A DNA stretch of 49,394 nucleotides from Sutterella wadsworthensis. Its GTDB lineage: Bacteria; Pseudomonadota; Gammaproteobacteria; Burkholderiales; Burkholderiaceae_F. The position numbers and the translations under genes are program-made. Of this stretch, positions 27,406-36,142 are shown piece after piece. Under the pieces are notes generated by a model, which did no database searches, was not told the DNA's origin, and was given only the letters and a program-made list of their open reading frames with translations. The stretch spans positions 1-49,394 of the forward strand of contig NZ_QNRV01000023.1 of assembly GCF_003315195.1 (NCBI RefSeq), written 5' to 3'. Position 1 is the first letter of the stretch. Every line of letters starts with the position of its first letter.

Positions 27406-28290
27406 TTAGACCTTATCCGACGGTGCCTTGGGTTGCTCTTTTGTTGGTTCCTTGGCTGCGTCCGGCGTTTCGGGGGAGATTTCGTTTTTACTCTGCTGCG
27501 GGGCACGATCGCTCGGCCAAAGCTTTGTGGTATCGAAGTGAGCGTCGGGCGACGGCTCAACCTTCTTTCCCGTTGCCGAAGCGAGTGCCTCGCTCAAACG
27601 GGCAATTTCACACTGCTGGGCTTCAACAACACGCACAAGCTCAAGAATAGAGGTGGCATACGGGTCGCGCATGCCGGGTTCGAGACCGTATGCATGGAAA
27701 GCGGCCGCTGCCGCGTGAACCCCGCGCTCGCGCTCCGGCTGGCTGCAAGGCTCTGGGGCTTTCGCCGGCGTCTTTTTAGAAACCGCGATACGTCCCGGGA
27801 CACCTACCACCGTTGCGCCGGCCGGAACCGGCTTCACAACGACGGCATTGGAACCGATCTGGGCGCCGGCTCCCACCGTGAACGAGCCGAGCACCTTGGC
27901 GCCGGCACCGACCACCACGCCGTTTTCCAGCGTCGGATGACGCTTGGCGCCGGCCGTCAGATTCGTTCCGCCCAAGGTCACGCCCTGATAAATCGTGCAG
28001 TCGTCGCCCACTTCCGCGGTTTCCCCGATCACGACGCCCATCGCATGGTCAAAGAAAACCCGGCGGCCAATCTTGGCTTTAGGATGGATTTCAATCCCGG
28101 TGAGAAAGCGGCCCACCTGAGAGACCCAGCGGGCAAATGCCGTCCAGCCCTGAATCGCGCACCAATGCGCAAAACGATGAATCATCACCGCATGAAATCC
28201 CGGATAAGCAAAAATGATTTCCGCTGCGCCGTGAGCGGCCGGATCCTTTTCTCGAATGGTGGCGATGAGTTCGCGAGCTTCTTTAAACAT
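27406..28290 (-). CDS. cysE: Serine O-acetyltransferase
   Basis: This cytoplasmic enzyme makes O-acetylserine from serine and acetyl-CoA, the first committed step of cysteine synthesis. The N-terminal helical domain (YPGFHAVMIHRFAHW) is followed by a left-handed beta-helix. The active-site region is FFDHAMGVVIGETAEVGDD, then TIYQGVTLGGT, KRHPTLENGVVVGAGAKVLG and GVPGRIA. The catalytic core ends near residue 170-175. It carries an unusual ~115-residue C-terminal extension that is Pro/Glu/Lys-rich and probably disordered (ends KEQPKAPSDKV), longer than in E. coli CysE. It is a single gene followed by a terminator. Confidence 0.93.
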   Translation of the reverse strand: MFKEARELIATIREKDPAAHGAAEIIFAYPGFHAVMIHRFAHWCAIQGWTAFARWVSQVGRFLTGIEIHPKAKIGRRVFFDHAMGVVIGETAEVGDDCTIYQGVTLGGTNLTAGAKRHPTLENGVVVGAGAKVLGSFTVGAGAQIGSNAVVVKPVPAGATVVGVPGRIAVSKKTPAKAPEPCSQPERERGVHAAAAAFHAYGLEPGMRDPYATSILELVRVVEAQQCEIARLSEALASATGKKVEPSPDAHFDTTKLWPSDRAPQQSKNEISPETPDAAKEPTKEQPKAPSDKV

Positions 28291-28350
28291 GGGGATTTGA
28301 AACCAAGTGAATAGCTTAAGAGTCCTGATGGGACAGCGGATATCGAAGAC

Positions 28351-29262
28351 TTACTGTTCTTCGGGCGGCATCGGCGAATTTTTGGGGTCGTTCTGCGTCT
28401 GCTCGCGCATCGCCGCCTTGCCTCGCGTCTTGGTGCCGATGCGGTCCCGCTTCGGACAAATCACCGCTGCGCAGACGCCGCGCAGCAGATCGAGTTCGTT
28501 TTTAGTGAGCCCGGCGCGGCCGAACAGCCGGCGAGAGACTTCCATAAAGTGACGCGGTTTCTTGGGATCATGCGCTCCGCAGGCAGCCATCGCCCGCTCC
28601 CAATGATCAAAAAAGCCCTCTACCGCCTCGAGCGGCGCAGGTTCTTCATGCGCAAAGCGTCCCTGCCAATCGTAAAGCGCACCGGCATCTCCGCGGGCGT
28701 CGAGGAGCGCGAGCTGCATCTCATAAGCAGCAATCTGCACGGCTTGAGAGAGATTGAGACTTGGACTGGCCGGATCAGCCGGAATTGCTGAGCAGCCCTG
28801 ACAAAGGCAGACTTCCTCGTTGGTGAGACCGCTTCTTTCCGTGCCGAAAACGAAAGCAATGCTGCCTTCGAGCGCCGAGAGACGAGAAGCCGTTTCGGAC
28901 GCCGCCTGACGCATCGGTGTGAGCGGCGCGCCGAACTCACGGTCGTAGCCCGTCATCGCCCAAGCGTACGTAACGCCTTCGAGTGCTTGAGCTAAAGTCG
29001 CATAGGACTTTGAAGCTTCGAGCACATCCGCCGAACTCGTTGCATAAGCCAGCGCTTCTTCATGCGTACGATAGTCAGCCTCACGAGGCGCTACAACGCG
29101 CAGATCACGAAATCCCATCGTCTTGATGGCTCTGGCAGCTGAGCCGATATTGCCCGGATGAGCAGGTTCGCAGAGGATGAAACACACGCGGCGGGCGAGT
29201 TCGGGAACGGACTGCATTGAAAGACGAAAAAGCGAATGAGTAGAAACACTAAAGACTGCCAT
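28351..29262 (-). CDS. trmJ: tRNA (cytidine/uridine-2'-O-)-methyltransferase TrmJ-like
   Basis: This is a SpoU/TrmH-superfamily 2'-O-methyltransferase of the TrmJ type (tRNA position 32). The N-terminal motif ILCEPAHPGNIGSAARAIKTMGF matches the TrmJ pattern (NxGxxARAMKTMG). Knot motifs follow: AFVFGTERSGLTNEE and PSLNLSQAVQIAAYE. Two starts are possible: ATG 29262 and ATG 29217 (MQSVPELARR). The second better matches the E. coli N-terminus, but neither has a strong ribosome site. The C-terminus has a ~20-residue hydrophilic tail. It lies 59 bases downstream of ispDF on the same strand. Confidence 0.85.
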   Translation of the reverse strand: MAVFSVSTHSLFRLSMQSVPELARRVCFILCEPAHPGNIGSAARAIKTMGFRDLRVVAPREADYRTHEEALAYATSSADVLEASKSYATLAQALEGVTYAWAMTGYDREFGAPLTPMRQAASETASRLSALEGSIAFVFGTERSGLTNEEVCLCQGCSAIPADPASPSLNLSQAVQIAAYEMQLALLDARGDAGALYDWQGRFAHEEPAPLEAVEGFFDHWERAMAACGAHDPKKPRHFMEVSRRLFGRAGLTKNELDLLRGVCAAVICPKRDRIGTKTRGKAAMREQTQNDPKNSPMPPEEQ

Positions 29263-29321
29263 TCTACTCGGCGCATCGCCCTCAGCGTCAGCCGCACATC
29301 AAGAAGATTGCCGACTGCGTA

Positions 29322-30533
29322 TCAGGCCTTGGCCAGAAGTACTGTCGCGAGCGCCATCATGCCTTCTTCTCGGCCGACCGCATCCATCTTTTCGTTTGTC
29401 TTAGCTTTAATGCTGACTTGAGCTGGTGCAACGCCGAGGAGCTTGGCCACATTGGCACGAATCTGCTCCTTCAGGGCGCCGAGCTTTGGCCGCTCGCAGA
29501 TCACCGTCGCGTCGAGATTCACCACCTGCCATCCGGCAGCCTGAGCGAGGTCCATGACAGCCGCGAGCAGTTTCCCGCTGTCGGCACCTTTCCATTTCGG
29601 ATCTGAAGGCGGGAAGTGCGTGCCGATGTCGCCCAGCGAAGCAGCCCCGAGCACCGCGTCGGTCACAGCATGAAGCAGCACATCGGCGTCGGAATGACCG
29701 TCAAGGCCCTTTTCAAACGGAATAGTGACGCCGCCCAAAATGAGCGGGCGGCCAGCAACGAGACGGTGAGAGTCGTAGCCCTGACCCACACGAATTTCAG
29801 GAATCGGCATAGGGCCTCCTTGCCCTTCAAGCAAACATTCTGCAAGCCGTTCGTCTCCCGGCTCCGTCACTTTGATGTTCGTCGCGCGGCAGGAAACCAC
29901 TTTAACCGTCTTCCCCGCGCGTTCCATTGCACTCGCTTCGTCCGTGATGCCGTCGAGTCCGGCATTGAGCGCCCCGATAAGCTCTCCCGCTCTGAAGAGC
30001 TGCGGCGTCGCGGCTCGCCAGAGACCAGAGCGCGGCACCGTTTCGATGATGCGCCGACGGGCATCAGCACGCTTCACCGTATCGGCCATCGGCACGGCAA
30101 GAATGCCGCCCGCAGCAGAACTGTCGGCCGTCACCTCATCAATCAAATGACTTACTTCACTCGGTCGAACACAGGGACGCGCCGCATCATGAACAAGCAC
30201 CCAGCTTTCGGGCGGCAGACAGGCTGCGCGCAGTCCGCCCAAAACGGAATCGGCGCGCTCTGCGCCGCCCGCACGAAGAATCTTCACGCGGTCACCCCAT
30301 TTTGCAAATGATTCGGCAGCGTGGTCGATGTAGGCATCCTCAGGACTCACCACCACAAAAACGCGTTCAACCCGAGACGCTGCCAGAAGCGCTTCCACGG
30401 TTCGCACCAGCATGGGAACGCCGGCTATCGGCATGTACTGCTTGGGGCAGTCCGCCCCCATGCGGCGTCCGACACCTGCAGCAGGGATGAGGGCGAAGAT
30501 TCGAGCGGAATCGACTAATAGTGCATCGGTCAT
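29322..30533 (-). CDS. ispDF: Bifunctional IspD/IspF (MEP pathway)
   Basis: This is a fused isoprenoid-precursor enzyme. The N-terminal ~235 residues are 2-C-methyl-D-erythritol 4-phosphate cytidylyltransferase (IspD), with ALIPAAGVGRRMG, CPKQY, LVHDAARPCV and TEPGDERLAE. The C-terminal ~160 residues are 2-C-methyl-D-erythritol 2,4-cyclodiphosphate synthase (IspF), with RVGQGYDSHRL (metal ligands D and H), GLDGHSDADVLLHAVTDA and NEKMDAVGREEGM. Separate ispD and ispF genes are more common; fusions occur in several proteobacteria. The linker is near GQGGPMPIPEI. No frameshift was seen. Confidence 0.95.
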   Translation of the reverse strand: MTDALLVDSARIFALIPAAGVGRRMGADCPKQYMPIAGVPMLVRTVEALLAASRVERVFVVVSPEDAYIDHAAESFAKWGDRVKILRAGGAERADSVLGGLRAACLPPESWVLVHDAARPCVRPSEVSHLIDEVTADSSAAGGILAVPMADTVKRADARRRIIETVPRSGLWRAATPQLFRAGELIGALNAGLDGITDEASAMERAGKTVKVVSCRATNIKVTEPGDERLAECLLEGQGGPMPIPEIRVGQGYDSHRLVAGRPLILGGVTIPFEKGLDGHSDADVLLHAVTDAVLGAASLGDIGTHFPPSDPKWKGADSGKLLAAVMDLAQAAGWQVVNLDATVICERPKLGALKEQIRANVAKLLGVAPAQVSIKAKTNEKMDAVGREEGMMALATVLLAKA

Positions 30534-30939
30534 GGAAGCATTCTCGCAGTCAATGAGATGCTTCGAATTTTACCGAGCAGAATCTCTAACCCAAACCTCG
30601 CGCGGCAATGACGGGTTAAGTCGAGGTTTGCCGGCCAAAAGCGTTTTAGCCGCAACAGGCTTTTTTGGATTACCCCCTTTAGGGCATACCTTCTCAAATG
30701 CCTCTGTTTTGAATACCAAGAAGCTAAATATTTATTTAAATATCAAAGCAATAAAGGCTCACTTCACACTATCGAACCCCATCATCCGTCTGCATGAAGT
30801 TTGCACAAGCCAAGGGTTAACACCTAATTTTCGTGTTATTTCTCTGCTTTTTCTTCGCGCAGAATGCGGTTCCACATGTTGCGGAATATTGCATTCCGAT
30901 TGATTTTCTTCATTTAATAAAGTTCTTCAGGAGACGTTC
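30534..30939. other. AT-rich intergenic region upstream of the porin gene
   Basis: This stretch separates divergent ispDF and the porin gene. It contains the crossing complementary pairs TAACCC/GGGTTA and AAACCTCG/CGAGGTTT between 30587 and 30629, followed by a short AGCC/GGCT hairpin with a T-run (~30648-30666). Beyond 30670 it is AT-rich (likely promoter DNA), but no confident -35/-10 pair was identified. No ORF in it resembles a gene. Confidence 0.4.
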
Positions 30940-32252
30940 GTGAATCACACGTCCTTCAAGATCGCTGCGGCGGCCCTTGCCGTAGCCTCTGCCCTCAGCT
31001 CGACGGCCTATGCCGGCGGTTTCCAGCTCACCGAACAGTCCGCGCTCGCCCTCGGCCGCGCATATGCCGGCGTCGGCGTTGATGGTACGGACGTTTCCGG
31101 CATGTACTACAACGCTGCGACGATGACGCTGCATCCGGGCACGCAGGTTCAGTTCGGCGGTGTTGGCGTCGGCATGAATCTGGAGTATGTCGATCATCAG
31201 TATTCCGGTGAAAAAAAAATAACGGCCGCGATAAGGAAGAGTTTGTTCCGCACGGCTTTATTTCGCACCAGATCAATGATTCAACCTGGGTTGGTCTTGC
31301 CATCACGGTGCCTTACGGTCTTGCAACGGATTACGGCGAAGATTGGAACCGCAAAGATCACGGCTACAAAGCTGAAATGACTGTGATCAATTTCAATCCG
31401 AACGTTGCTTGGAAGGCTACGGATACGCTCAGTATCGGTGCGGGCCTTGCGCTGCAGTACGTTGATGCGAAGTTTGGTGTTGGTTATAAAAATCAACAGA
31501 TGAATATGAGCAGCACCTATGAAGCTACCGACTTCACTTGGGGCTTCAATGTCGGCCTGATGTGGCAGCCGGTAGACAGTCTTCGCTTTGGTCTCTCTTA
31601 TCGTTCTGAAACGAAACATTCCACCAATGGTGATGTAACTATCAACGGTTCTACTGGTGGAGCGCTGGACGGCACTTATGACGCCTCGGTTACCGTGTCT
31701 GGTCCGGCTTGGGCTATGGCCACGGCTGCGTGGGATGTCAATGATTATTTGAGCCTTTACGCGACTTTCCGCTGGGCTGACTGGTCGAGTTTCGACAGCC
31801 TGCAGACAAACAGCTCTGCACTCAGCACTAAAGTTAACGCTGCGATAGAACATGTCGGAGGTCTCGATTCTGATCAGGGCAAACTCCTCTACGGCATGTA
31901 TTCCAAAATGACGAACATCGAAAACGGTTGGAAAGATACCTACCTCATGTCCGTCGGCTATGACCTCCGCGTGAACAGCTTCTGGACGCTGCGCGGCGGT
32001 ATCGCTTATGAAACGTCTCCGATCGACGATAAGACCAAGCGTACGGCCATCATTCCTGACGCGGATCGCTGGTGGTTTGCCATTGGCTCATCCTTCCATT
32101 GGACCAAGGACTTCCAGACGGATATTGGTTTCGCTCATCTGCATGGCGTTCACGAACGCTCACTCTACGACAGCCAAACCAAAGAAGAAATTGGCCGCTA
32201 TCGTCACCTCGACGCCTACCTCCTTGGCGTTCAGATGCAGTACCGCTTCTAA
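30940..32252 (+). pseudogene. FadL/OmpP1-family outer membrane porin, frameshifted at an A9 run
   Basis: This is an outer membrane transport protein of the FadL/TodX/OmpP1 family (long-chain fatty acids or aromatics). Part one (30940-31380) has a Sec signal (FKIAAAALAVASALSS...YAGG), then FQLTEQSALALGRAYAG and MYYNAATMTLHPG. Part two (in the frame of 31308-32252) continues the barrel and ends in the outer membrane signature VQMQYRF. The frame breaks at nine adenines (31211-31219). Ten or seven As would restore one reading of ~437 codons through NNGRDKEEFVPHGFISHQ. This may be phase variation, transcriptional slippage, a real mutation or an assembly error. AGGAG precedes the start, which is GTG at 30940. 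A terminator follows. Confidence 0.85.
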
Positions 32253-32275
32253 TCAGCTCAGGCTGATTTGAGGTC

Positions 32276-32311
32276 AAGCCCGCCCTGGTTTATTGCCGGG
32301 ACGGGCTTTTT
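32276..32311 (+). terminator. Rho-independent terminator of the porin gene
   Basis: AAGCCCG (32276-32282) pairs with CGGGCTT (32302-32308), extended by CCC/GGG with one bulge, followed by a T-run. Confidence 0.8.
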
Positions 32312-32425
32312 GCTATGCGCTTTATGCCGCCGGCATTCCTTCATCGTCCTACACTCGACTCCAGATTCGGACGATCGTCAGAAAGTGACGACTGTCTGCC
32401 CTAAGCACTCTGCTTGGAGACAACG

Positions 32426-33880
32426 ATGGCCAGTTATGACGTCTTTGAGCCGCTCTTCACCAATCAATTCATTGGCGGCGAGTGGACGGCTTCCTCCTCT
32501 CCCAACCGCATTGCGGTTGAGAATCCCGCGACACTAGAGAAATTCGCAGAAATTCCTGACGGCACGGTCGAAGACATTGATCGTGCAGTTGATGCTGCTT
32601 ACGAATCACTGCCAGCCTGGCGGGCAACACCGCTCGAAAAGCGCCGGGCACTGATGCAGCGGTTTCTCGAACACTTCAAAGCCATGCGTCAGGCGATCAT
32701 TGATCTGGAAGCTGCCGAACTGGGCGCTCCGATTGCTTTTGGCGCCAATGCGCATTGCGACTATCAGTTCGTCCGCATTCAGTCCTATATCGACGAAGTC
32801 GAAAAAGTCGTCTTTGAAGAGCCTTTTGAGCATTCAACCGTCATTCGCGAGCCCGTCGGCGTGGTCGGCTGCATCACGCCTTGGAACTATCCGATTGGGC
32901 AGATCGTCCAGAAAGTCATCCCGGCGCTCCTCACCGGCAATACTGTCGTGCTGAAGCCCAGCCAATCGACGCCGCTGACGGCCTGTCTCATGATGGAGGC
33001 CTTCCGCCTCGCCGACTTTCCGAAGGGTGTTGTGAACCTCGTATCGGGACGAGGCAGCCGCGCGGGTGCTGAGCTTGCCCTCAACCCCAAAGTGGCGATG
33101 ATCTCCTTCACGGGTTCAACCGCAGTCGGCGTATCTCTTTCGCAGCAGGCTCTGAAAACCGTCAAGCGCATCAGCCTTGAACTGGGCGGCAAATCGCCTT
33201 GTGTGTGGCTGCCTGACCTGCCCGACTACCGTGCCGCCGTCAAGCCGCTCTTTAATTCAATCTTTTTGAATTCCGGCCAAACCTGTACGGCGCTTTCTCG
33301 GCTCATTGTGCCGAAAGCTCGGCTCGCTGAAGTTGAAAAACTGCTGCAGGATCATGTGAAGGACTATCCGGTCGGTGATCCGTTTGATCCCAAGGTACTC
33401 ATTGGACCAATGGCCTCTCGTCAGCAGTTTGAGACCGTGAAGTCCTATATCGAGCTGGGGGTGAAAGAAGGCGCACGTCTGCTTGCCGGAAGCATCCCGG
33501 AAGAACCTGGCGCTCATGAAAAAGGCTGGTTCATCCAGCCCACGATCTTCACGGACGTCAAAAATGACATGCGGATAGCCCGTGAGGAAATTTTTGGTCC
33601 CGTTCTCTGTGTGATTGCTTATGACACGGTCGACGAAGCGGTAGCCATTGCCAACGATACGCCGTACGGGCTCAACGCCATGGTTGTGGGTCCCAAGGCG
33701 GAAGCTGAAGCTGTTGCCCGCCGAATTAACGCCGGCAATGTTTATATCAATGATGCGCCGCGCGATGTAACCGCTCCTTTCGGCGGCTATGGTGCATCAG
33801 GCATCGGCCGCGAAGGCGGACGCTACGGGCTGATGGAATTCACGCAGCTTAAAGCTGTCTTTGACCATTCAACTTATTGA
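32426..33880 (+). CDS. Aldehyde dehydrogenase (NAD(P)-dependent family)
   Basis: This is a cytoplasmic aldehyde dehydrogenase superfamily enzyme that oxidises an aldehyde to the acid. The ATG at 32426 (MASYDVFEPLF) has GGAG six bases upstream, so an in-frame ATG at 32414 was not used. The catalytic cysteine is C287 in NSGQTCTALSRL and the general base is E252 in SLELGGKSPC. The nucleotide fold shows GCITPWNYPIGQ, KPSQSTPLTA and SFTGSTAVG. The C-terminal EEIFGPVLCVIAY and PFGGYGASGIGREGG are normal. At 484 residues it is a usual length. The substrate is not predictable. It lies alone between two terminators. Confidence 0.93.
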   Translation: MASYDVFEPLFTNQFIGGEWTASSSPNRIAVENPATLEKFAEIPDGTVEDIDRAVDAAYESLPAWRATPLEKRRALMQRFLEHFKAMRQAIIDLEAAELGAPIAFGANAHCDYQFVRIQSYIDEVEKVVFEEPFEHSTVIREPVGVVGCITPWNYPIGQIVQKVIPALLTGNTVVLKPSQSTPLTACLMMEAFRLADFPKGVVNLVSGRGSRAGAELALNPKVAMISFTGSTAVGVSLSQQALKTVKRISLELGGKSPCVWLPDLPDYRAAVKPLFNSIFLNSGQTCTALSRLIVPKARLAEVEKLLQDHVKDYPVGDPFDPKVLIGPMASRQQFETVKSYIELGVKEGARLLAGSIPEEPGAHEKGWFIQPTIFTDVKNDMRIAREEIFGPVLCVIAYDTVDEAVAIANDTPYGLNAMVVGPKAEAEAVARRINAGNVYINDAPRDVTAPFGGYGASGIGREGGRYGLMEFTQLKAVFDHSTY

Positions 33881-33906
33881 GAAAAACTGCACAGCATTTC
33901 GGCAAA

Positions 33907-33948
33907 AACGGCGCGGCATCGCAATGGATGAACCGCGCTGTTCGTTTT
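33907..33948 (+). terminator. Likely terminator of the aldehyde dehydrogenase gene
   Basis: AACGGCGCGG (33907-33916 region) pairs with CCGCGCTGTT (33933-33942) with one G-T pair, followed by CGTTTT. Confidence 0.6.
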
Positions 33949-34127
33949 AGAAAGAAACTTAATGACCGACTCACTTTGACCGTTTCTCGAAAGCACTTGT
34001 CTGTTCCGAGGATTCCTAGTGCTTAGGGCCTAATTCAAAATAATCATGTGGTTGATGAGTGCATCCCGAATGGATCCCCTCAACCGCAGGACCCTATCCA
34101 TAAAAAAAGGAACAAGGAGACTTTCAA

Positions 34128-35615
34128 ATGCAAAGACGAGAACTCGTCCGTACCGGTCTCTTCGGCGTCGCCGCTGCAACTGCAGGTGCCGCTCACGCCG
34201 CACAGGACGCAGCACCGGCCAAAAAACGTCTCTCAGAGAACTGGGATGTCGTTGTTGTAGGAGCCGGCTTCGCCGGCATGTGCGCCGCGCTTGAAGCAGC
34301 CGAACGAGGCGCAAAAACGGTCCTTCTGGAAAAGATGAACCGCCCGGACGGCGCCACCGTTTATTCATCGGGCTGGATTGCTGCCGTTGGGAGCCGCTTC
34401 CAGAAAAACCACCCGGAAGACTCTCCGAAAGCCTTCTTTGAAGACATGATGCGGCTCTCGCATCAGCGCTCTGATCCGGAACTCATCAAGGTCTACGCTG
34501 AAGAGTCCGGCGCAGGCATCGATTGGCTTGCCGATCACGGCACCCCCTTTTACCTTTGGGAAGGTCTTCCTGCACCGGAACTCTCACGCTGTCTGATCAG
34601 CCCGGGAGAAGGCATTACGGGCGGCAGCAAACTGATCCGGTGCCTGATGGCGGCACTTGAAAAGAAGGGTGTTGCCATTCACTACAACACCAAAGCTGTC
34701 TCACTCGTCAAGGACGAGTGCTTCAATGTCGAAGGTGTGTCCTGCATTACCCCCGAAGGCCGAAAAGACTATCTGGCCCGCGGCGGCGTCATCCTCACCA
34801 CGGGCGGATACGGCGCAAACGAAGCGATGGTCGATAAGTACATCGGTCCCTGGGCATCGCGCCTCATCGTACGCGGTTCGCCCTGGATTACGGGCGAGAA
34901 CATTCTGATGGCCGAAGAGGTTCAGGCGCTGCTCGTCAATATGGATCAGTTCTATGCGGGCCCCATCACGCCGACGGGTCACTGCAATCCGTCTCCGCTC
35001 ATGCATGCTGGCTACGGCATCCAAGTGAACACGAAAGGCAAACGATTTGTTCCCGAAACCTGGCTGCAGGTTCCGAAAGCAAAAGCCATTGCCGAGCGCA
35101 CCGAGGACAACCGCAGCTTCATGCTGATTGGTGCGGACGCTGACAAGAACGCACAGATTCTCACGAACACGATCAAACGCTTCGCACGACTCGGTTTTGA
35201 AGTAATTAAAGCCGACACGATTGAGGAAGCTGCCAAAAAGGCTGGCGTGCCGGAAAAGAATCTCGTTGAGACTGTGCGTGAATTCAATGCTGCAGTGAAA
35301 GCGGGCAAAGCAAAGGAACTGGATCCGCCCTACGACTACGACGAACCGCATGCACTTGAAACGGGGCCTTTCTACATGATTCCGGCAGCTGGCGGCATGG
35401 CCAGCACATTTGGCGGACCAAAGATCAACAAAGACGCACAGGTTGTGAATTTTGAGCGTCGTCCGATCCCAGGTCTTTATGCTGCTGGCGCAGCTGCTGG
35501 CGGCGTCTGGGTCTATGACGATATCGGCGGCAACCAATTGGGCGGCGGCATGGTTTTCGGCCGCGTTGCTGCCCGTCATGCAGCCGGCCGCGCCGCTTCC
35601 CGCAAGAACGCCTGA
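34128..35615 (+). CDS. Tat-exported FAD flavoprotein subunit (flavocytochrome c family)
   Basis: This is a periplasmic flavoprotein of the fumarate-reductase/KstD-like FAD family. The signal is twin-arginine type (MQRRELVRTGLFGVAAATAG...AHA). The FAD fold begins WDVVVVGAGFAGMCAA. Later features are GGVILTTGGYGANE, GYGIQVNTKGKRF and the C-terminal GLYAAGAAAGGVWVYDDIGG followed by NQLGGGMVFGR. No haem or FMN_bind domain is fused. The following gene, 18 bases on, encodes a tetraheme cytochrome, so the pair looks like a split flavocytochrome c in which electrons flow from cytochrome to flavin to an unknown acceptor. GGAG precedes the ATG. Confidence 0.87.
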   Translation: MQRRELVRTGLFGVAAATAGAAHAAQDAAPAKKRLSENWDVVVVGAGFAGMCAALEAAERGAKTVLLEKMNRPDGATVYSSGWIAAVGSRFQKNHPEDSPKAFFEDMMRLSHQRSDPELIKVYAEESGAGIDWLADHGTPFYLWEGLPAPELSRCLISPGEGITGGSKLIRCLMAALEKKGVAIHYNTKAVSLVKDECFNVEGVSCITPEGRKDYLARGGVILTTGGYGANEAMVDKYIGPWASRLIVRGSPWITGENILMAEEVQALLVNMDQFYAGPITPTGHCNPSPLMHAGYGIQVNTKGKRFVPETWLQVPKAKAIAERTEDNRSFMLIGADADKNAQILTNTIKRFARLGFEVIKADTIEEAAKKAGVPEKNLVETVREFNAAVKAGKAKELDPPYDYDEPHALETGPFYMIPAAGGMASTFGGPKINKDAQVVNFERRPIPGLYAAGAAAGGVWVYDDIGGNQLGGGMVFGRVAARHAAGRAASRKNA

Positions 35616-35633
35616 TCCTTTGAGGTATACGTC

Positions 35634-35993
35634 ATGCAGTTCAATCGTTTTACTGCCGCCGTCCTCACCGCCGGCGCACTTGTCCTTCTTTCCATCAACA
35701 CGGCGAGCGCTGCCGATGGACAGTTTCTCGCTGACCGTCACGTTGCGCGCGGCGTCGCATGTGCATCCTGTCACGGCAAGGAAACACCCAAAGCGGGTGC
35801 AAAAGTTTCAACCGCGCAGTGCAATACCTGTCATCAGTCGCTCGATGCCGTTGCTAAACAAACTTCTAAACTCGATCCCAATCCGCACTACAACCATCTG
35901 GTCGGCCTTGATTGTGCCGAATGCCACCGCGGTCACCAGCAAAGCGTAAACATGTGCGCTCAGTGCCACAATATTGAGTACAAAGTTCCATAA
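35634..35993 (+). CDS. Small periplasmic tetraheme cytochrome c
   Basis: This is a 119-residue exported multihaem cytochrome. The Sec signal is MQFNRFTAAVLTAGALVLLS...ASA. Four CxxCH haem sites are present: CASCH, CNTCH, CAECH and CAQCH, with further histidines (DRHVARG, PHYNHLVG, RGHQQ) as possible axial ligands. The spacing resembles the N-terminal tetraheme domain of Shewanella-type flavocytochrome c3 and small cytochrome c3/Cct-type carriers. It directly follows the flavoprotein gene and is presumably its electron donor, itself fed by a membrane quinol dehydrogenase that is not in this window. A terminator follows. Confidence 0.92.
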   Translation: MQFNRFTAAVLTAGALVLLSINTASAADGQFLADRHVARGVACASCHGKETPKAGAKVSTAQCNTCHQSLDAVAKQTSKLDPNPHYNHLVGLDCAECHRGHQQSVNMCAQCHNIEYKVP

Positions 35994-36075
35994 CCGTCCA
36001 TTCCTGACAGCAAACGTCTTCTAATGACACATAGAGCGGTTTGCCGTCAGAAGGCGTCCAACGTTCTTCATCTTG

Positions 36076-36107
36076 CCGACGGAGGAGCTTAGAACTCCGT
36101 CGGTTTT
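36076..36107 (+). terminator. Terminator after the flavoprotein-cytochrome pair
   Basis: CCGACGGAG (36076-36084) pairs with CTCCGTCGG (36095-36103), followed by TTTT. Confidence 0.75.
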
Positions 36108-36142
36108 CTCATATAAAAACAAGCACCTTTAGGCAGAGAGAT

